NCBI RefSeq assembly: GCF_026914265.1
Contig: NC_069135.1
Coordinates: 823,001 to 887,000, forward strand
Length of the DNA: 64,000 nucleotides
From: Mya arenaria
Lineage: Eukaryota > Mollusca > Bivalvia > Myida > Myidae
Reading direction: 5' to 3'
Shown here: one piece after another, positions 1 to 13,385 of the stretch
Layout of the letters: every line of letters begins with the position of its first letter
Position numbering within the stretch: the stretch's first letter is position 1
Translations under genes and position numbers: made by a program
The notes under the pieces: generated by a model
Database searches by the model: none
What the model was told of the DNA's origin: nothing
The model's input: the letters and a program-made list of their open reading frames with translations, nothing else

Positions 1-80
1 GCTAACTTGGACAATTTAAGGGGGGATCAGATAGTGGTATCTAGTGAGGAAGAAAAAAATAGTCAGGCATCTGTGCTTAC

Positions 81-249
81 GTCCTTTGTAGCTCTGGTAT
101 ATGTAGGAAGATGTGAGATTCCTGGCAGAGGGGCTGTAGTTGTTTCCGATTGAGTCACTCACATGACAATGGTGTTTCTTCTCCTTTATCGGAGCTGCTT
201 TTGTCCAGGAGCCTCGCTCCAAAATCTGTGGTCGCTCACTAAATGCAGG
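81..249 (-). CDS. Putative internal exon of an unidentified gene
   Basis: Read on the minus strand, a pyrimidine-rich acceptor ending in ccag precedes 169 open bases that end at a good donor (gtaagc). The frame is phase 0 in and phase 1 out, and encodes a basic, Ser- and Tyr-rich stretch of about 56 residues beginning PAFSERPQILERG and containing SSYIYQSYKG near its end. It could follow the exon at 4103-4195 directly, because that exon ends in phase 0. I do not recognise the family. The rest of the gene would lie to the left of the window. The splice signals and absence of stops are seen; the exon status is inferred. Confidence 0.45.
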
Positions 250-1804
250 CTGGAAAGAGGTAAATTGACAGTTATAACCATGTTCACATCTTTTGACCTG
301 TTAATTTTTCAATTGTTGTATGTCCATTATTAGTTAGTTTTTTTTCTGCAGTTTTTAAAAGAAAGTTTTTCAAATTTTAGGCCTGGTATAAAAAAAAGCT
401 CACTTGAAGAGCTTGTAGTAGTCAAAAATATATTTTGTTCATTTTTATAAATCTGCCTTACCTTTGTTTTGGTAATTCAGCAGTCGGCAGTTATTTATTT
501 GAATCAGGTTAATCAGTACATGTATGTAAACAGACAGGCTGCGCAAGTATACAAAATATAATTTCGGCCATTAAGCTGGATAAAGGGCTATTATTATGGA
601 TTTGGATAAAAACATACCAATAACCTTTACCCAGTATGTAAACAAAAATGAATTGTCATTTAAGGAGTGTCAGATTTGAAAACCAGGTGGAAATAAACAA
701 GATTAATCTAATTAAAGATTTAATAGTATTTGAAGGATTTAAATTTAATATTCTAAGTTAAGAAATGAATAGTCTTTAAATAACAAAATTAAATATATAA
801 TGGGTTAATAAGTTCATGGCCCCACAGAATCTTATTCTATGATATATGCAAAATTCAATTGCAAACTCGTAAAACAAGAAATAATTGTTGGTAAAAATAA
901 CCGTGCGTTTTAAGTATAAATAAGATTGAAATAAATGTAGTTACTTTTTTAACTTGGTAAAGATATTGATGAGCCAGTAGCATAATGCAAGCAAGTGTCA
1001 CTGCTGAAAGTTTTACTGAATGACTGATCAACAGTATCAATTACTATATGGCAAAGGTACGACAGGTTTTATATTGAACAACCAGACTGGGCATATCAGT
1101 GACATCTTATCAGTCAGTCCTTGATAAAACATGCACTGAAATGCAACAATGAATCAGTGTCAAGTAAATTATTCACTGTAGTTATATCTTTGGGAACTCT
1201 TAAACAAGATAGTTTGTGTGATATTTGTAATAATATAATTATTTAATGCTAGGATGAGATTTTGACCACACACTGGAATAAATTTTTCAAGCATAGAATA
1301 ATTGTTTGTAATGGGTTTTATTTGAATGGAATTCGAAATACATGTATAAGTCACAAAACAAGTTATCAAAAATATATTGTCACTGGATATGTTTATGCAG
1401 ACTTTTCATAAGAATGCTTTCTTTCAAACCCTAAAGGCTTGACTGCCTTACTTTTGGTTTATTACTTGGTCTTTCACTTCAGCCAAAATTTTGACTGTTT
1501 TTTTAAAAGATCCGGATACTAATTGATTCAATAGAAATTTGTTTGGAGTACAAGTGTTAAATATGTCAACGAGTGGTAATAAGTGGATTAAATGACTGTC
1601 ATGATATTTGAGGTCAGATATCAATCAACACAGGTGATGACCCACAACTGTAAAAGGGGAATTTCATTTATTTAGCAGACTGTTCAAGACTTAGGCAAGG
1701 GGCAAGGATATTTGGATAAGGGTTTCCCATGTCTATATTGTATGCAGTGTGATAAATATATATATACAGGGAAAATAAAACAGGTCTCTCTCTTGAATGT
1801 GAAC
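250..1804. other. Intronic or intergenic AT-rich DNA
   Basis: Short AT-rich ORFs only, with no family resemblance or paired splice signals that I could support. Probably part of the intron between the exons at 81-249 and 4103-4195. Confidence 0.5.
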
Positions 1805-3050
1805 AGTTAACGCATACATGTGATAACGTCCCGGACGTCCGGGATTGTCCCGGAAATCGTATCTCTGTCACGGAGTCACGGAGGGTGCATGTTTGTCCCG
1901 GAAAGTCATAAAAAAAAAACGAAAAAAAAAAAAATCTCGGAATCGGAATCGATTATCTTAATTTTACCAATGTAAGTCAGCTATTTTGCCTGTCCGGGAC
2001 ACTGGTCGTAAAACACAGGACATGTTGACACTAATCCGTTAATTGGTACGTGTGTCGTCGAGGTCATCGTCAATCACCCGATAATTGATCTATCGGCCTA
2101 TTGTTGTGCTTAACGAGTGGGGGAGGGTTCTTGTATACAAATTCATTGCTTTCATATGGATTTGTTAGGTCTTATGAATGATAGCTTTTAATTGATGAAT
2201 TGATATTTTTCACACATTTTACCAACAAACGAGCATGAAGGTAAGTTCAAAGAAAGTGACAAAATGAGTAAAAAAACAAAATTAAAACACGGAAAACATC
2301 CCATATTCCTTTCAAATTTCAAAGTCGATACGTCGTTATACTTTTAACAACTTATGCGTCCATAAGGAATTTTAGTGTTTTGACCTTTTTTTCCGAACTA
2401 TCGTGTGTATTTTTACGCCGAAATAAAACTGACGATATGGGGTTTACAGGCGGTTATATAGAGTGCTTTAATCACGTGACCATGGTAAGTCACGTGATCG
2501 CTTTATACAGCCAATTGTTGACACGTCTCTATCAAAATTATATGCATCTCCAAACGGAAAAAAGCTCATCGACTGGAAAATCTTCTTTATCGTCTGAAAA
2601 ATATTGTGTGTCATAAATTGCAAACGTTTTAAATGTGATGAAAAAATAAATATTTTGTAACGCATGTTCTCAAAAGCGCGGGAAAACAGGTGCCCGTATA
2701 GTTGTTTATTTCCTGTTTTGATGAAACCGAAAGTAGACTGCATATCCTCCTGGTTAGCACTTCATTTAAAGCCTGGGAAAATATCTGGTGGTTTTATTTT
2801 TTCAAGAAAATGCAGAAAAAAAAACAACCATGTCAAGTAAAAAATACGTCTTGGCAGTCAAAATAGGTACATTTTCCCGACGTTAAAAACGACTAAAATA
2901 GCCCCAGATATGCTATAGAATGCACCACAGACGTTCCCCATTTAAAAAAATTTTCGGGGGGGCATGCCCCCGGACCCCCCTAGTGTGCGTTGACATTACG
3001 ATGGGTGTCCCGGAATCGACCCAAGAAATTATCACATGTATGAGTTAACG
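1805..3050. mobile_element. hAT-like non-autonomous DNA transposon with 8-bp target duplication
   Basis: A 1.23-kb element (1813-3042) is bounded by a perfect 14-bp terminal inverted repeat, CATACATGTGATAA at the left end and its reverse complement at the right. It is flanked on both sides by the same 8 bases, AGTTAACG (1805-1812 and 3043-3050). TIRs that start with CA and an 8-bp target duplication are the hallmark of the hAT superfamily. No transposase ORF is visible, so it is non-autonomous or decayed. GC-rich subterminal parts (about 1828-1880 and 2955-3025) contain repeated cccgga motifs. It lies in the intron between the two putative exons of the left-end gene. Confidence 0.75.
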
Positions 3051-4102
3051 TCTCGAGGCAAAGAAAAAATCCAGACAAAATAAAAAAGTATTTAGTAAAA
3101 AGTCCTATACTGTACCTCAGTTGAGTCATGGTACTTAACAGTTAAATAAATGGATCAAAGACCTTGGATAAGATTTCGACAACCTCTTGATTTTATCCTT
3201 GTAATAAACACCTACAGGTTTTATTTTTTTCAGTACTTAAGGAAAATGAAATATAGCCAGGGAATTGGTAATTTTTGCAATTGTTTTCATTAAATTTTGA
3301 TATCTTTTATTAACAATTATATGTTTGGAGTATTATCAAACACTTTTTTCAACCATTTTGTTTGGGATTTTTTTATCAAAGATTGGGGAAACAACATGTT
3401 TTGGCATTGGAAACATCAAATTGGTCATAAAACCCTGCTGACCTTTTACATCTTATCATGTAAAAACAGTTTTAGCAGTATATACATGTATAATCTGAAT
3501 GACATTTCAAGTTCTCGTCTAAATTACTTCATCATTGGAGCAACGGTATTGACTTTAAGCATCTCTGTCTAAATTATTAAAGGGTATTTTCATGCATAAT
3601 TATACCTGATCTATTTTCATTCTGTGTTTTCTCTTTTGGTCTGAGTTTATTCTAAGTTTCTAAAACTTATTGCAAAGATAAAAGAAAAGCAGATAAAAAA
3701 TGACAGTAAGAAACAGTCCTATAGCGAGAATTGTGAGTCCATGGGTGTCCAAGTGTAAGTAAGTTAGGGCCCAGACTTAACTTTGCAACATAAGAACTTA
3801 ATAAGGAACCTTTTTTATTCGGTAACAACACAACTGGTGCCAAATAATTAAACGGCAAATCTTAAAATAAGGGACGAAACTCTACCATAGTTTACAACAA
3901 TTTTTCTGAATCGAATAAAAACGCTTTCTGATGGTGTCATATAAGTAAGAAGTGTGTAAATGTGATTTTTTTTTTCGGATTTTTTTTTAGCTCTTAATTG
4001 TCATCGTTTGTTTGTGACAAATTCATCGAAAAAGATAAGCTATGCAAACACCCTCGAACTTTTTCTAAGAATGGTTTGCATTACTCCCGTATATGTGCGT
4101 AC
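3051..4102. other. Non-coding AT-rich DNA
   Basis: No supported gene. It is the rest of the presumed intron on the right of the hAT-like element. Confidence 0.5.
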
Positions 4103-4195
4103 CTCTCTGGCGCTGAGTGGTGGGAGATGCTGGAAGGATAAGGGCCGGTGCTGCTTCTCAAAGTCGTTCGGCTCGGCCACCGCAATCCCGTGCCT
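4103..4195 (-). CDS. Putative exon of an unidentified gene
   Basis: On the minus strand an acceptor (ttgcag) opens exactly 31 codons that close at a donor (gtacgc), phase 0 in and out. The encoded segment begins RHGIAVAEPNDFEKQHRPL and ends HLPPLSARE. It is clearly more GC-rich and protein-like than its surroundings, with all three codon positions well used. The next exon in the same gene is probably 81-249. I do not recognise the protein. No convincing first exon was found; the CpG-rich stretch just to the right could hold the promoter. Confidence 0.5.
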
Positions 4196-4359
4196 CTGCA
4201 ACAGAAATTCATATTTATTTAGATTTTGTATTATTGTAAGGCTTAGACATCAGTTCTAGGTAATAGTACATTCTATCGATGTACTACATGTACACTGTAA
4301 ATAGTACATCATCAGTATTCTAATCCTAACTCAAGGCTTGGACAGTTTTCTTTTCACAT

Positions 4360-4560
4360 ACTGGCGGCAATAGAGGTACGCCCGTTTGCCATTTATCAGG
4401 ACATCAACGGCGTTCATACGTCTTTACACAAATAGAAAGTTTCTACACGTGCGTTGACATGTACATTGTATGTGAGGAAACGCCAGTGACGCGTGACGAT
4501 TTTAGGTCACTTGACGTCATGTTGGTCTTTGTGATGAGGTAGGTGCGGGAGGGACCGAGA
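4360..4560. promoter_or_regulatory. CpG-rich stretch with a CRE palindrome, candidate promoter
   Basis: This stretch is unusually rich in CpG for the window and holds several TGACG motifs, including the full palindrome TGACGTCA at 4512-4519 (consensus CREB/ATF site). It lies upstream of the minus-strand exon at 4103-4195. The promoter role is inference only. Confidence 0.25.
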
Positions 4561-7470
4561 AGCCGAAAACATTTTTTTTAATGAAAAACTTGCAATAAAA
4601 AATATGTGAAGGATTTTAGTACTGGAGATCAGACTGACAACCAGCATGGTATACTGCTTTAAATGTCATCGCCATTCCGATTATACCAATCTTACATGAA
4701 GCGTATGTCCCTCTATCGCTTCAGTTTTTTTAATGCATTTACAGTTCTAATGACAAGGTTCTGCAGCACAGAGGTGTGTTGTTTTTGGCTGGACTCTAAA
4801 ATTATCAAGTGTGTTATTTTTGCTGTTTTTTTTTAAGAAACTCGAATGTAATTCGACAAAAGTTCGCATGCTGGATTGATAAAAACAATAAAACGCTAGT
4901 TTTATGGATCGTAATTCTTTCTTTTTATTTCTGAGGACAAAAAAATGACAGCCGGAAATAGAGATGCCACCACTAGCAATGTACGTGGGTTATTTATAGA
5001 ATAATATGTGGTATATTTCAGGGGTGGATCGAAATTATGATGAAGAACATAATTATAAGGTACAATCTTAATACGCGAGCGTTCTTAGTCATATTTTTTT
5101 TTACTTAACATGTTCTAAATATGACCAGTTTTCAGTTGGCGGGGTACCAAATATTTAAGCTTGTTGGATTGATATGTTATCCAAAAGGTTGGGGGACTGT
5201 TAAAAAAGGGCTAAAGGGCTATTACAAACCGAACTGTTGGCTCGTGACTCTGGCTGTTAGGTGGTTACCTCACGTGTATCTTACTTGAATGTCATACAAT
5301 GGTTTGTATCGGTTGGCATTGGCAACATTAGACGTTTCCATTTCTCGGCGGATGGTAGGAGGATGTGGGGGGGGGGGGGGTAATAAGGCATTTTAGTTTC
5401 TTTGAAAGGTTCATTTCACTGATACGCCATAGATGTCAGTATTCATGTACATGCATTTCGAAGTTAGTTATTCAAGTTAGGTGACACGTATTTGCTAGTC
5501 GATATCAAAACGGTCGAACGATCGTGTATTATGCACATCAATAAAACATAACATTGCAGGTTTTCTAACTACTTTATCATACTGAAAGTTAACAATATAG
5601 TACTAACAAAATATATAAAGCAATCCAAGATGAATGACGTCTGTATCAGTGTATGGGGTTTAAATAGCAGTTCTTTAACCCATCATTTTGCTTCATTAAT
5701 CATGGTGAAATGAGGTTGAATAGAAAAAAAATATCAAGTTTCAGGGACAGCAAATAGAAAATATGAAATAAAATACATTGCTTTGTTTGCTTGACTAATT
5801 AAATATGTACGGGAAATTCAAAAAATTATACCAAAAGAAATTTATACACCTACAATTGTATTCTTTGACTACCTCTATTATTTGATTAGTTATGCTTAAA
5901 CTTAACCGTTGTTATTTAATTTTCTACAACCAAATATAACTATCTTCGTATTGAAATAGTTGATATTTAATTCCCATAGTGGCATGCAGTAATCATGAAA
6001 GCAATTTAAACATTTTGTTGAAAATCACGTTCATTGTCTGCAAAGAGCACGGTGCCATCGGCGAATAGGGGAACTATTTATTGCAGGTACACAATGCACT
6101 TATTTGAAACTTCCTTTATATCGACACACCAATCGTTTACATAAATGGAAAATAAAACCGGGAAAAAAGACTCTCCTTTACGGACTCCACACAAACATGC
6201 GAAATGTTGTCCATTGTTAGAGACGCATGATTAAATTAAATTTGATTATTTATTTAAAAAATATTTATTAAATCTACAATTTATATCACAACACAGCCCG
6301 CAAAAAGGATTCGAAATTAGCATTCAATTCCTCCATTTTGGAAAGTGAATCAAGTGTCATAATTAGACAGGCATTAGATGTTAAAACCCATGGGAAGGAA
6401 ATGAACGCGTTCTGTAGAAATATGACGCTGTGTCAGAATTCTCTATGGTACCATGAACGTGAAAGAATCACCGGATCTAACCAAGTTAAGCGAAAAACAT
6501 TAATTAATGTCAGCTATTGTCGAAATCGTTTAATATAGGATGCAATTATAAAATTGTTCTCCTGGGTTTAAGGGTATCCGTGCCCCAATCAATATTCAAT
6601 TAAAGAGGGCAGAATTATTTTCTCTGATTACCACTATCCGTGATTTCATGAAGGCCGAAACCTGGTTGAATACGTCTTAATGACATACAGATGTGAAATA
6701 AATTGAAACTCTCTGTCAATATATGATTTATTCTATACAAATGAAAAGTGAATTACGATTTCGATTTATTTAAGCAATGGCGCTATATGCACATAAGAAT
6801 GATACACCCACTTCTGATGTTTGAATGCAGAACGTAACGTATCGGGTCCTCTCTTTCAAATTCATATTGCTGGGGTAATATCACTGCAATCAATAAATAT
6901 TACGTTTCTATCAATTTAAATCTCCAATGTCAGGATTAACATACAATATGTTACGCAAGCAAATATCAACTAGATTTTTTAAATGTACAATAACTAGTAT
7001 TTCAAGTCCGACAATACATCTTCGGAAAAAAGTAATGGCCTATTAATCGAAATTCAAACGTGAGAGTCATTGCACGATTGATAACATGTAATATAACAAG
7101 AACAGGAATAAATTGTATCCATTTTCCAACAATATTTTGTTACTTCTTTATTACATTAATTTCCTCAAGTAACATTTATTACTCTGCTAATAAACCTTTT
7201 GAGCACGCGAGCACACGGTGACACAGCGGACATTCATTAAGTCTCCACCTGCACATTTAAGTAGCGCTTTAAAAGGACTCGCTCATGTTTTTGGACCAAA
7301 ATGAGTTTTTACCGGTAATGTATCTGAAAACACTTATTTTATCATCATTTAACTCTATGATAACGAAACTGTAGGAAAAATATAGTTATAGTATAAAAAG
7401 TATATTGGTTTTAGTGGGGTTATAATCCAAACCAGTAAAGTCAAGAAAAAACAAGAAAAACCAACGCCAC
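4561..7470. other. Gene-free AT-rich DNA with a poly-G tract
   Basis: No supported exon on either strand. A homopolymer G tract lies near 5366-5379. The longest ORF here (6338-6538, plus) has no recognisable features. Confidence 0.5.
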
Positions 7471-9191
7471 CGTCTACTATAATGACGACGTGCAGTACAC
7501 ATAACCATATTTCACCCGTCTACTATAATGACGACGTGCAGTACACATAACCATATTTCCCCCGTCTGCTATAATGACGACATGCAGTACACATAACCAT
7601 ATTTCCCCCGTCTGCTATAATGACGTCATACAGTATACATAGCCATATTTCCCCCGTCTGCTATAATGACGACATGCAGTATACATAGCCATATTTCCCC
7701 CGTCTGCTATAATGACGACATGCAGTACACAAAGCCATATTTCCCCGTCTGCTATAATGACGATGTGCTAAACACATAACCATATTTTCCCATCTACTAT
7801 AATGACGACGTGCAGTACACATAACCATATTTTCCCCATCTACTATAATGACGACGTGTAGTTCATATAACCATATTTCCCCATCTACTATAATGACTAT
7901 GTGCAGTACACATAACTATATTTCCCCGTCTGCTATAATGACGATATGCAGTACACATAACCATATTTCCCCCATCTACTATAATGACGATGTGCAGTAC
8001 ACATAACCATATTTCCCCCATCTACTATAATGACGACGTGCAGTTCACATAACCATATTTCCCCCATCTGCTATAATGACGATGTGCAGTACACATAGCC
8101 ATATTTCCCCGTCTGCTATAATGACGTTATGCAGTACACATAACCATATTTCACCCGTCTGCTATAAAGACGACATGCAGTACACATAACCATATTTCCC
8201 CGTCTGCTATAATGACGACATGCAGTACACATAACCATATTTCACCCGTCTGCTATAATGACGACATGCAGTACACATAACCATATTTCACCCGTCTGCT
8301 ATAATGACGTTATGCAGTACACATAACCATATTTCACCCGTCTGCTATAATGACGACATGCAGTACACATAACCATATTTCCCCCGTCTGCTATAATGAC
8401 GTTATGCAGTACACATAACCATATTTCACCCGTCTGCTATAATGACGACATGCAGTACACATAACCATATTTCCCCGTCTGCTATAATGACGACATGCAG
8501 TACACATAACCATATTTCCACCGTCTGCTATAATGACGACATGCAGTACACATAACCATATTTCCCCGTCTACTATAATGACGACATGCAGTACACACAA
8601 CAATATTTCCCCCGTCTGCTATAATGACGACATGCAGTATACATAACCATATTTCCCCGTCTACTATAATGACGACATGCAGTACACATAGCCATATTTC
8701 CCCCGTCTACTATAATGACGACATGCAGTACACATAACCATATTTCCCCCGTCTGCTATAATGACGACATGCAGTACACATAACCATATTTCCCCCCGTC
8801 TGCTATAATGACGACATGCAGTACACATAACCATATTTCCCCGTCTACTATAATGACGACATGCAGTACACATAACCATAATTCCCCGTCTACTATAATG
8901 ACGACATGCAGTACACATAACCATATTTCACCCGTCTACTATAATGACGACATGCAGTACACATAACCATATTTCCCCCGTCTGCTATAATGACGACATG
9001 CAGTACACATAACCATATTTCCCCCCGTCTGCTATAATGACGACATGCAGTACACATAACCATATTTCCCCGTCTGCTATAATGACGACATGCAGTACAC
9101 ATAACCATATTCCCCCGTCTGCTATAACGACGACGCACAGTACACATAACCATATTTCCCCGTCTGCTATAATGACGACGCGCAGTACACA
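7471..9191. repeat. Minisatellite, ~45-46-bp unit, about 38 copies
   Basis: Tandem array of the consensus cgtctgctataatgacgaca followed by tgcagtacacataaccatat and ttcccc, with length variation of 1-2 bp in the C run and scattered substitutions (ctact/ctgct, cgacg/cgaca/cgtta). Copies are most uniform to the right of about 8350. Stop-free frames on the minus strand (8391-9267) are a by-product of the repeat. Confidence 0.95.
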
Positions 9192-10850
9192 TGAAGTGAT
9201 TATTAGCGTTGTTAACGCTTTTGAAATTGTTTTTCTTCAAAGACGATATTTGAGCAAATATCCACATTTCGGCTGAAGGGTTCCAGCTTTTGGTATGTTA
9301 GTATTTATACTCCTAACGATTTGCCGCTCTTTATTTCGTCATACACAAAGAGAACATTTCACAAAAACACGAGCGAGTACCCTTTAACGGACTCGTTATT
9401 TTCATGTTCGTTTATATTGGCAACGCCTTTTTCCAACCAAGTTGAAATTGACTTATTTTGCTTCGTCAGATATTGAATCCGAATTTCTAACAAATGAAAA
9501 AATCGCCTAACAATAAGTTTGCACAGGCCTGTTAACAGGTCCGTGTTTAACTGTGTTTCTTTAAAACGAAGAAAAAGTGCTTTGATTATAAAATAAAATA
9601 CATTTTTCGTATAACTGAATTTATAAGCTTTTTTTCTCGACGTCAAATTTCGAATATAAATTTTGATGTTTTATTTATTGGAAACGTATACAAAAAAGAC
9701 CATTGCAATTTTAGAGTTTTGCAATTTCGAAACATACATTTTTATTCATGAAATATGGTTCAATTGATTGCGTATGGCATTTTGATCAGTCACCGGCGAA
9801 TATTTTTTATGTTACGTGTCGACTTCTTTTTTACAGAAATCGTTGTGCTGATAACGACGATAGAACGTTACTCCTACATTTTCAAAAACTACAGAAACGC
9901 CAAGAAAAACTCATCAACTTATATGTAGGAATTCTAAAGTCCGCCTGACATTTTACGTCTTAGTACACAGACTTGACTCTTACTAGTGGCCTAGTTTTAA
10001 ACCAGAAAATATCAATATTCGCACTTGTCTCAAAAATCATGTTAATAAATATTCTGACCAAGTTTCATGAATATCGGATTGAAACTGTTGTATAACCAAA
10101 CGGAAAAAGAATTGACGCAGAAATACCCGCCCGTCCGGTATTTACCAATCTATAGTTAGGATTTTTTCGACAAACAATCCGGCTAAAATACTTAGACCAC
10201 TGTCCCAATGCCGGGTTTATTAACCTATAGATAACTGTCGGCCTTACCTTAACCTTTTCGCTGTATAATAAAACAGCGAAATAATATCATACACTAATAG
10301 GGTCGGAAAATCCGGTTAAATCGTTTGTTCACCGTTTCTGGTATTAACCGCCATTTGTCCGCTTAATTATTTTCATAGCACCGCGCGAAAATTAAATATT
10401 TACATATGTATTTTTCATCTTAACCAGTGGTTATGTGAGAATAAAATCTTTGTCACTAACAAGATCTGTAGTTCGACTACTGTTCAGAAAACATTACACA
10501 ATAGGGTAAAGATCAACCATGATAAATTATAACACTGACGCAAGGTCACGATCACTTAAAATTTCGCACAATACTAGTTACAAAGTAATTTGTTAAGCCA
10601 TGTTTAGACTTGACTAGTTAGATGTGTTCATATCAGAAAGGCTGTACATATTGACTAATTAATCTGCTTTCAGTTTCCGACAAAACGGTAAAACAAATTG
10701 AAAGTATTGAACTGTTTGCGTCAGAAAAGCAGAGTTGTATAACATTAAAAGTTTGAAACACAACGAAGAACTGCTAAGCAAAACAGTAGTTTATTTAAAT
10801 AGTTCAACCTCTTGGCGTTCATGCTTTACATCATACATGTTCTGTTATGC
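9192..10850. other. Gene-free AT-rich DNA
   Basis: Only short ORFs with no recognisable protein features or splice context. Confidence 0.45.
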
Positions 10851-10853
10851 ATA

Positions 10854-11095
10854 TATAGATAAAACTAAGAAACTGGCCTATAGATAAAACTAAGAAACTG
10901 GCCTATAGATAAAACTAAGAAACTGGCCTATAGATAAAACTAAGTAACTGGCCTATAGATAAAACTAGAACATTTGAATTAGTAACAGGCCCTCTGGATA
11001 AAACTAGAACATTTGAAATAAAAAATGGGCCTGTAGTTAAAAGTAGAACATTTTTAATAGGTAGCGGGCCTATAGACAAACTAGAACAGGAGACA
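10854..11095. repeat. 25-bp tandem repeat, five good copies then decayed ones
   Basis: The unit tatagataaaactaagaaa plus ctggcc is repeated five times almost perfectly from 10854 to about 10975. Shorter, diverged copies (gataaaactagaacatttgaa and similar) follow up to about 11095. Confidence 0.85.
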
Positions 11096-11589
11096 AAAAA
11101 AAATTAACAGAAAGAATATATCAGGGAAGATGTATCATTTTATCATTTCAGGAATACACGCCACAAATATGTGACATTTGGTTGCCTGGTGATCCCATAT
11201 TACTTTGGTTTAATAATAACTGGTTTTGGTGACAGAACAAGGTTTTACCGAAAATATAGGAAACGAGTTCTTTTTCGCCGTCAAATCTTGCACAATAGGT
11301 CATTTTACAGCCGATTTCAGATGAGATAAAGATCAAATATACAAACTTTAATAACTGTTTACGATGTACTTTCAGTCATTTATTTTACATATAAGAATTG
11401 GCAAGCAAAATTCTTTCAAATCATACCAAAATTGTTATGGAGTCACCAGGCATAAAGTTGGAAGACTTAAGTTAATGGAGCTACCAGAGAGCAAGCTTCT
11501 GGTGCACCGGATTTCATAAACAACTAACAACACTAAAGAAAAATAATATCCAAATGTTTTTATCCCAGTTGAATAAGTCGTTGTCTATA
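11096..11589. other. Short gene-free spacer between two minisatellites
   Basis: No supported gene; the 62-codon minus-strand ORF at 11148-11336 has no recognisable features. Confidence 0.4.
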
Positions 11590-13385
11590 TGTACATACAG
11601 ATACAGTGTCTCTTATGTACATAAACAAACATTGTCTCTAATGTACATACACATATATTGTTTCTAATGTACATACACATACAGTGTCTCTAACGAACAT
11701 ACACATACATTGTCTTTTATGAACATACACATATATTGTTTCTAATGTACATACAAATACATTGTCTCTTATGTACATAAACAAACATTGTCTCTAATGT
11801 ACATACACATATATTGTCTCTAATGTACATACACATATATTGTTTCTAATGTACATACACATATATTGTTTCTAATGTACATACACATATATTGTTTCTA
11901 ATGTACATACACATATATTGTCTCTAATGAACATACACATACATTGTCTCTAATGTACAAACACATAACATACATTGTCTCTAATGTACATACACATATA
12001 TTGTCTCTAATGTACATACACATATATTGTTTCTAATGTACATACACATATATTTCTCTTATGTACATACACATACATTGTCTCTAATGAACATACACAT
12101 ACTTTGTCTCTAATGTTCAAACACATACATGGTCTCTCAGGTACAAACACATACATTGTCTCTAATGTACAAACACATACATTGTCTCTAATGAACATAC
12201 ACATACTTTGTCTCTAATGTTCAAACACATACATTGTCTCTCAGGTACAAACACATACATTGTCTCTAATGTACATACACATATATTGTTTCTAATGTAC
12301 ATACACATATATTTCTCTTATGTACATACACATACATTGTCTCTAATGAACATACACATACTTTGTCTCTAATGTTCAAACACATACATTGTCTCTCAGG
12401 TACAAACACATACATTGTCTCTAATGTACATACACATACATTGTTTCTAATGTACATACACATATATTTCTCTTATGTACATACACATACAGTGTCTCTA
12501 ATGTACAAACACATACTTTGTTTCTAATGTACAAATACATACATTGTCTCTAATGTACATACACATTTATTGTCTCTAATGTACAAACACATATATTGTC
12601 TCTAATGTACAAATACATACATTGTATCTAATGTACATACACATTTATTGTCTCTAATGTACAAACACATATATTGTCTCTAATGTACAAATACATACAT
12701 TGTCTCTAATGTACATACACATTTATTGTCTCTAATGTACAAACACATATATTTCTCTTATGTACATACACATACATTGTCTCTAATGTACAAATACATA
12801 CATTGTCTCTAATGTACATACACATTTATTGTCTCTAATGTACAAACACATATATTGTCTCTAATGTACAAACACATACATTGTTTCTAATGTACAAATA
12901 CATACATTGTCTCTAATGTACATACACATTTATTGTCTCTAATGTACAAACACATATATTGTCTCTAATGTACAAACACATACTTTGTTTCTAATGTACA
13001 AATACATACATTGTCTCTAATGTACATACACATTTATTGTCTCTAATGTACAAACACATATATTGTCTCTAATGTACAAACACATACATTGTCTCTAATG
13101 TACAAACACATACATTGTCTCTAATGTACAAACACATACATTGTCTCTAATGTACAAACACATACATTGTCTCTAATGTACAAACACATACTTTGTCTCT
13201 AATGTACAAACACATACATTGTCTCTAATGTACAAACACATACATTGTCTCTAATGTACATACACATATATTGTCTCTAATGTACAAACACATACATTGT
13301 CTCTAATGTACAAACACATAACATACATTGTCTCTAATGTACATACACTGTCTCTTATGTAAGAACACATATACCATCTTTAATG
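11590..13385. repeat. 26-bp minisatellite, about 68 copies, with higher-order structure
   Basis: Unit attgtctctaatgtacaaac plus acatac, alternating with a variant carrying gtacatacacatatat. The variants are organised: the blocks around 12007-12204 and 12266-12463 are near-identical multi-unit copies offset by 259 bp, so local duplications of about ten units have occurred. Right of about 13040 the array homogenises to the plain acaaacacatac type. Confidence 0.95.

Noticed and set aside
7471..9191. CRISPR-like look of regular repeats
   Set aside because: Units are contiguous with no unique spacers, and the genome is eukaryotic.
8391..9267. Minus-strand ORFs with repeated MVMCTACRHYSRRG units
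   Set aside because: They are produced by the 45-46-bp minisatellite; no splice context, codon bias or known fold.
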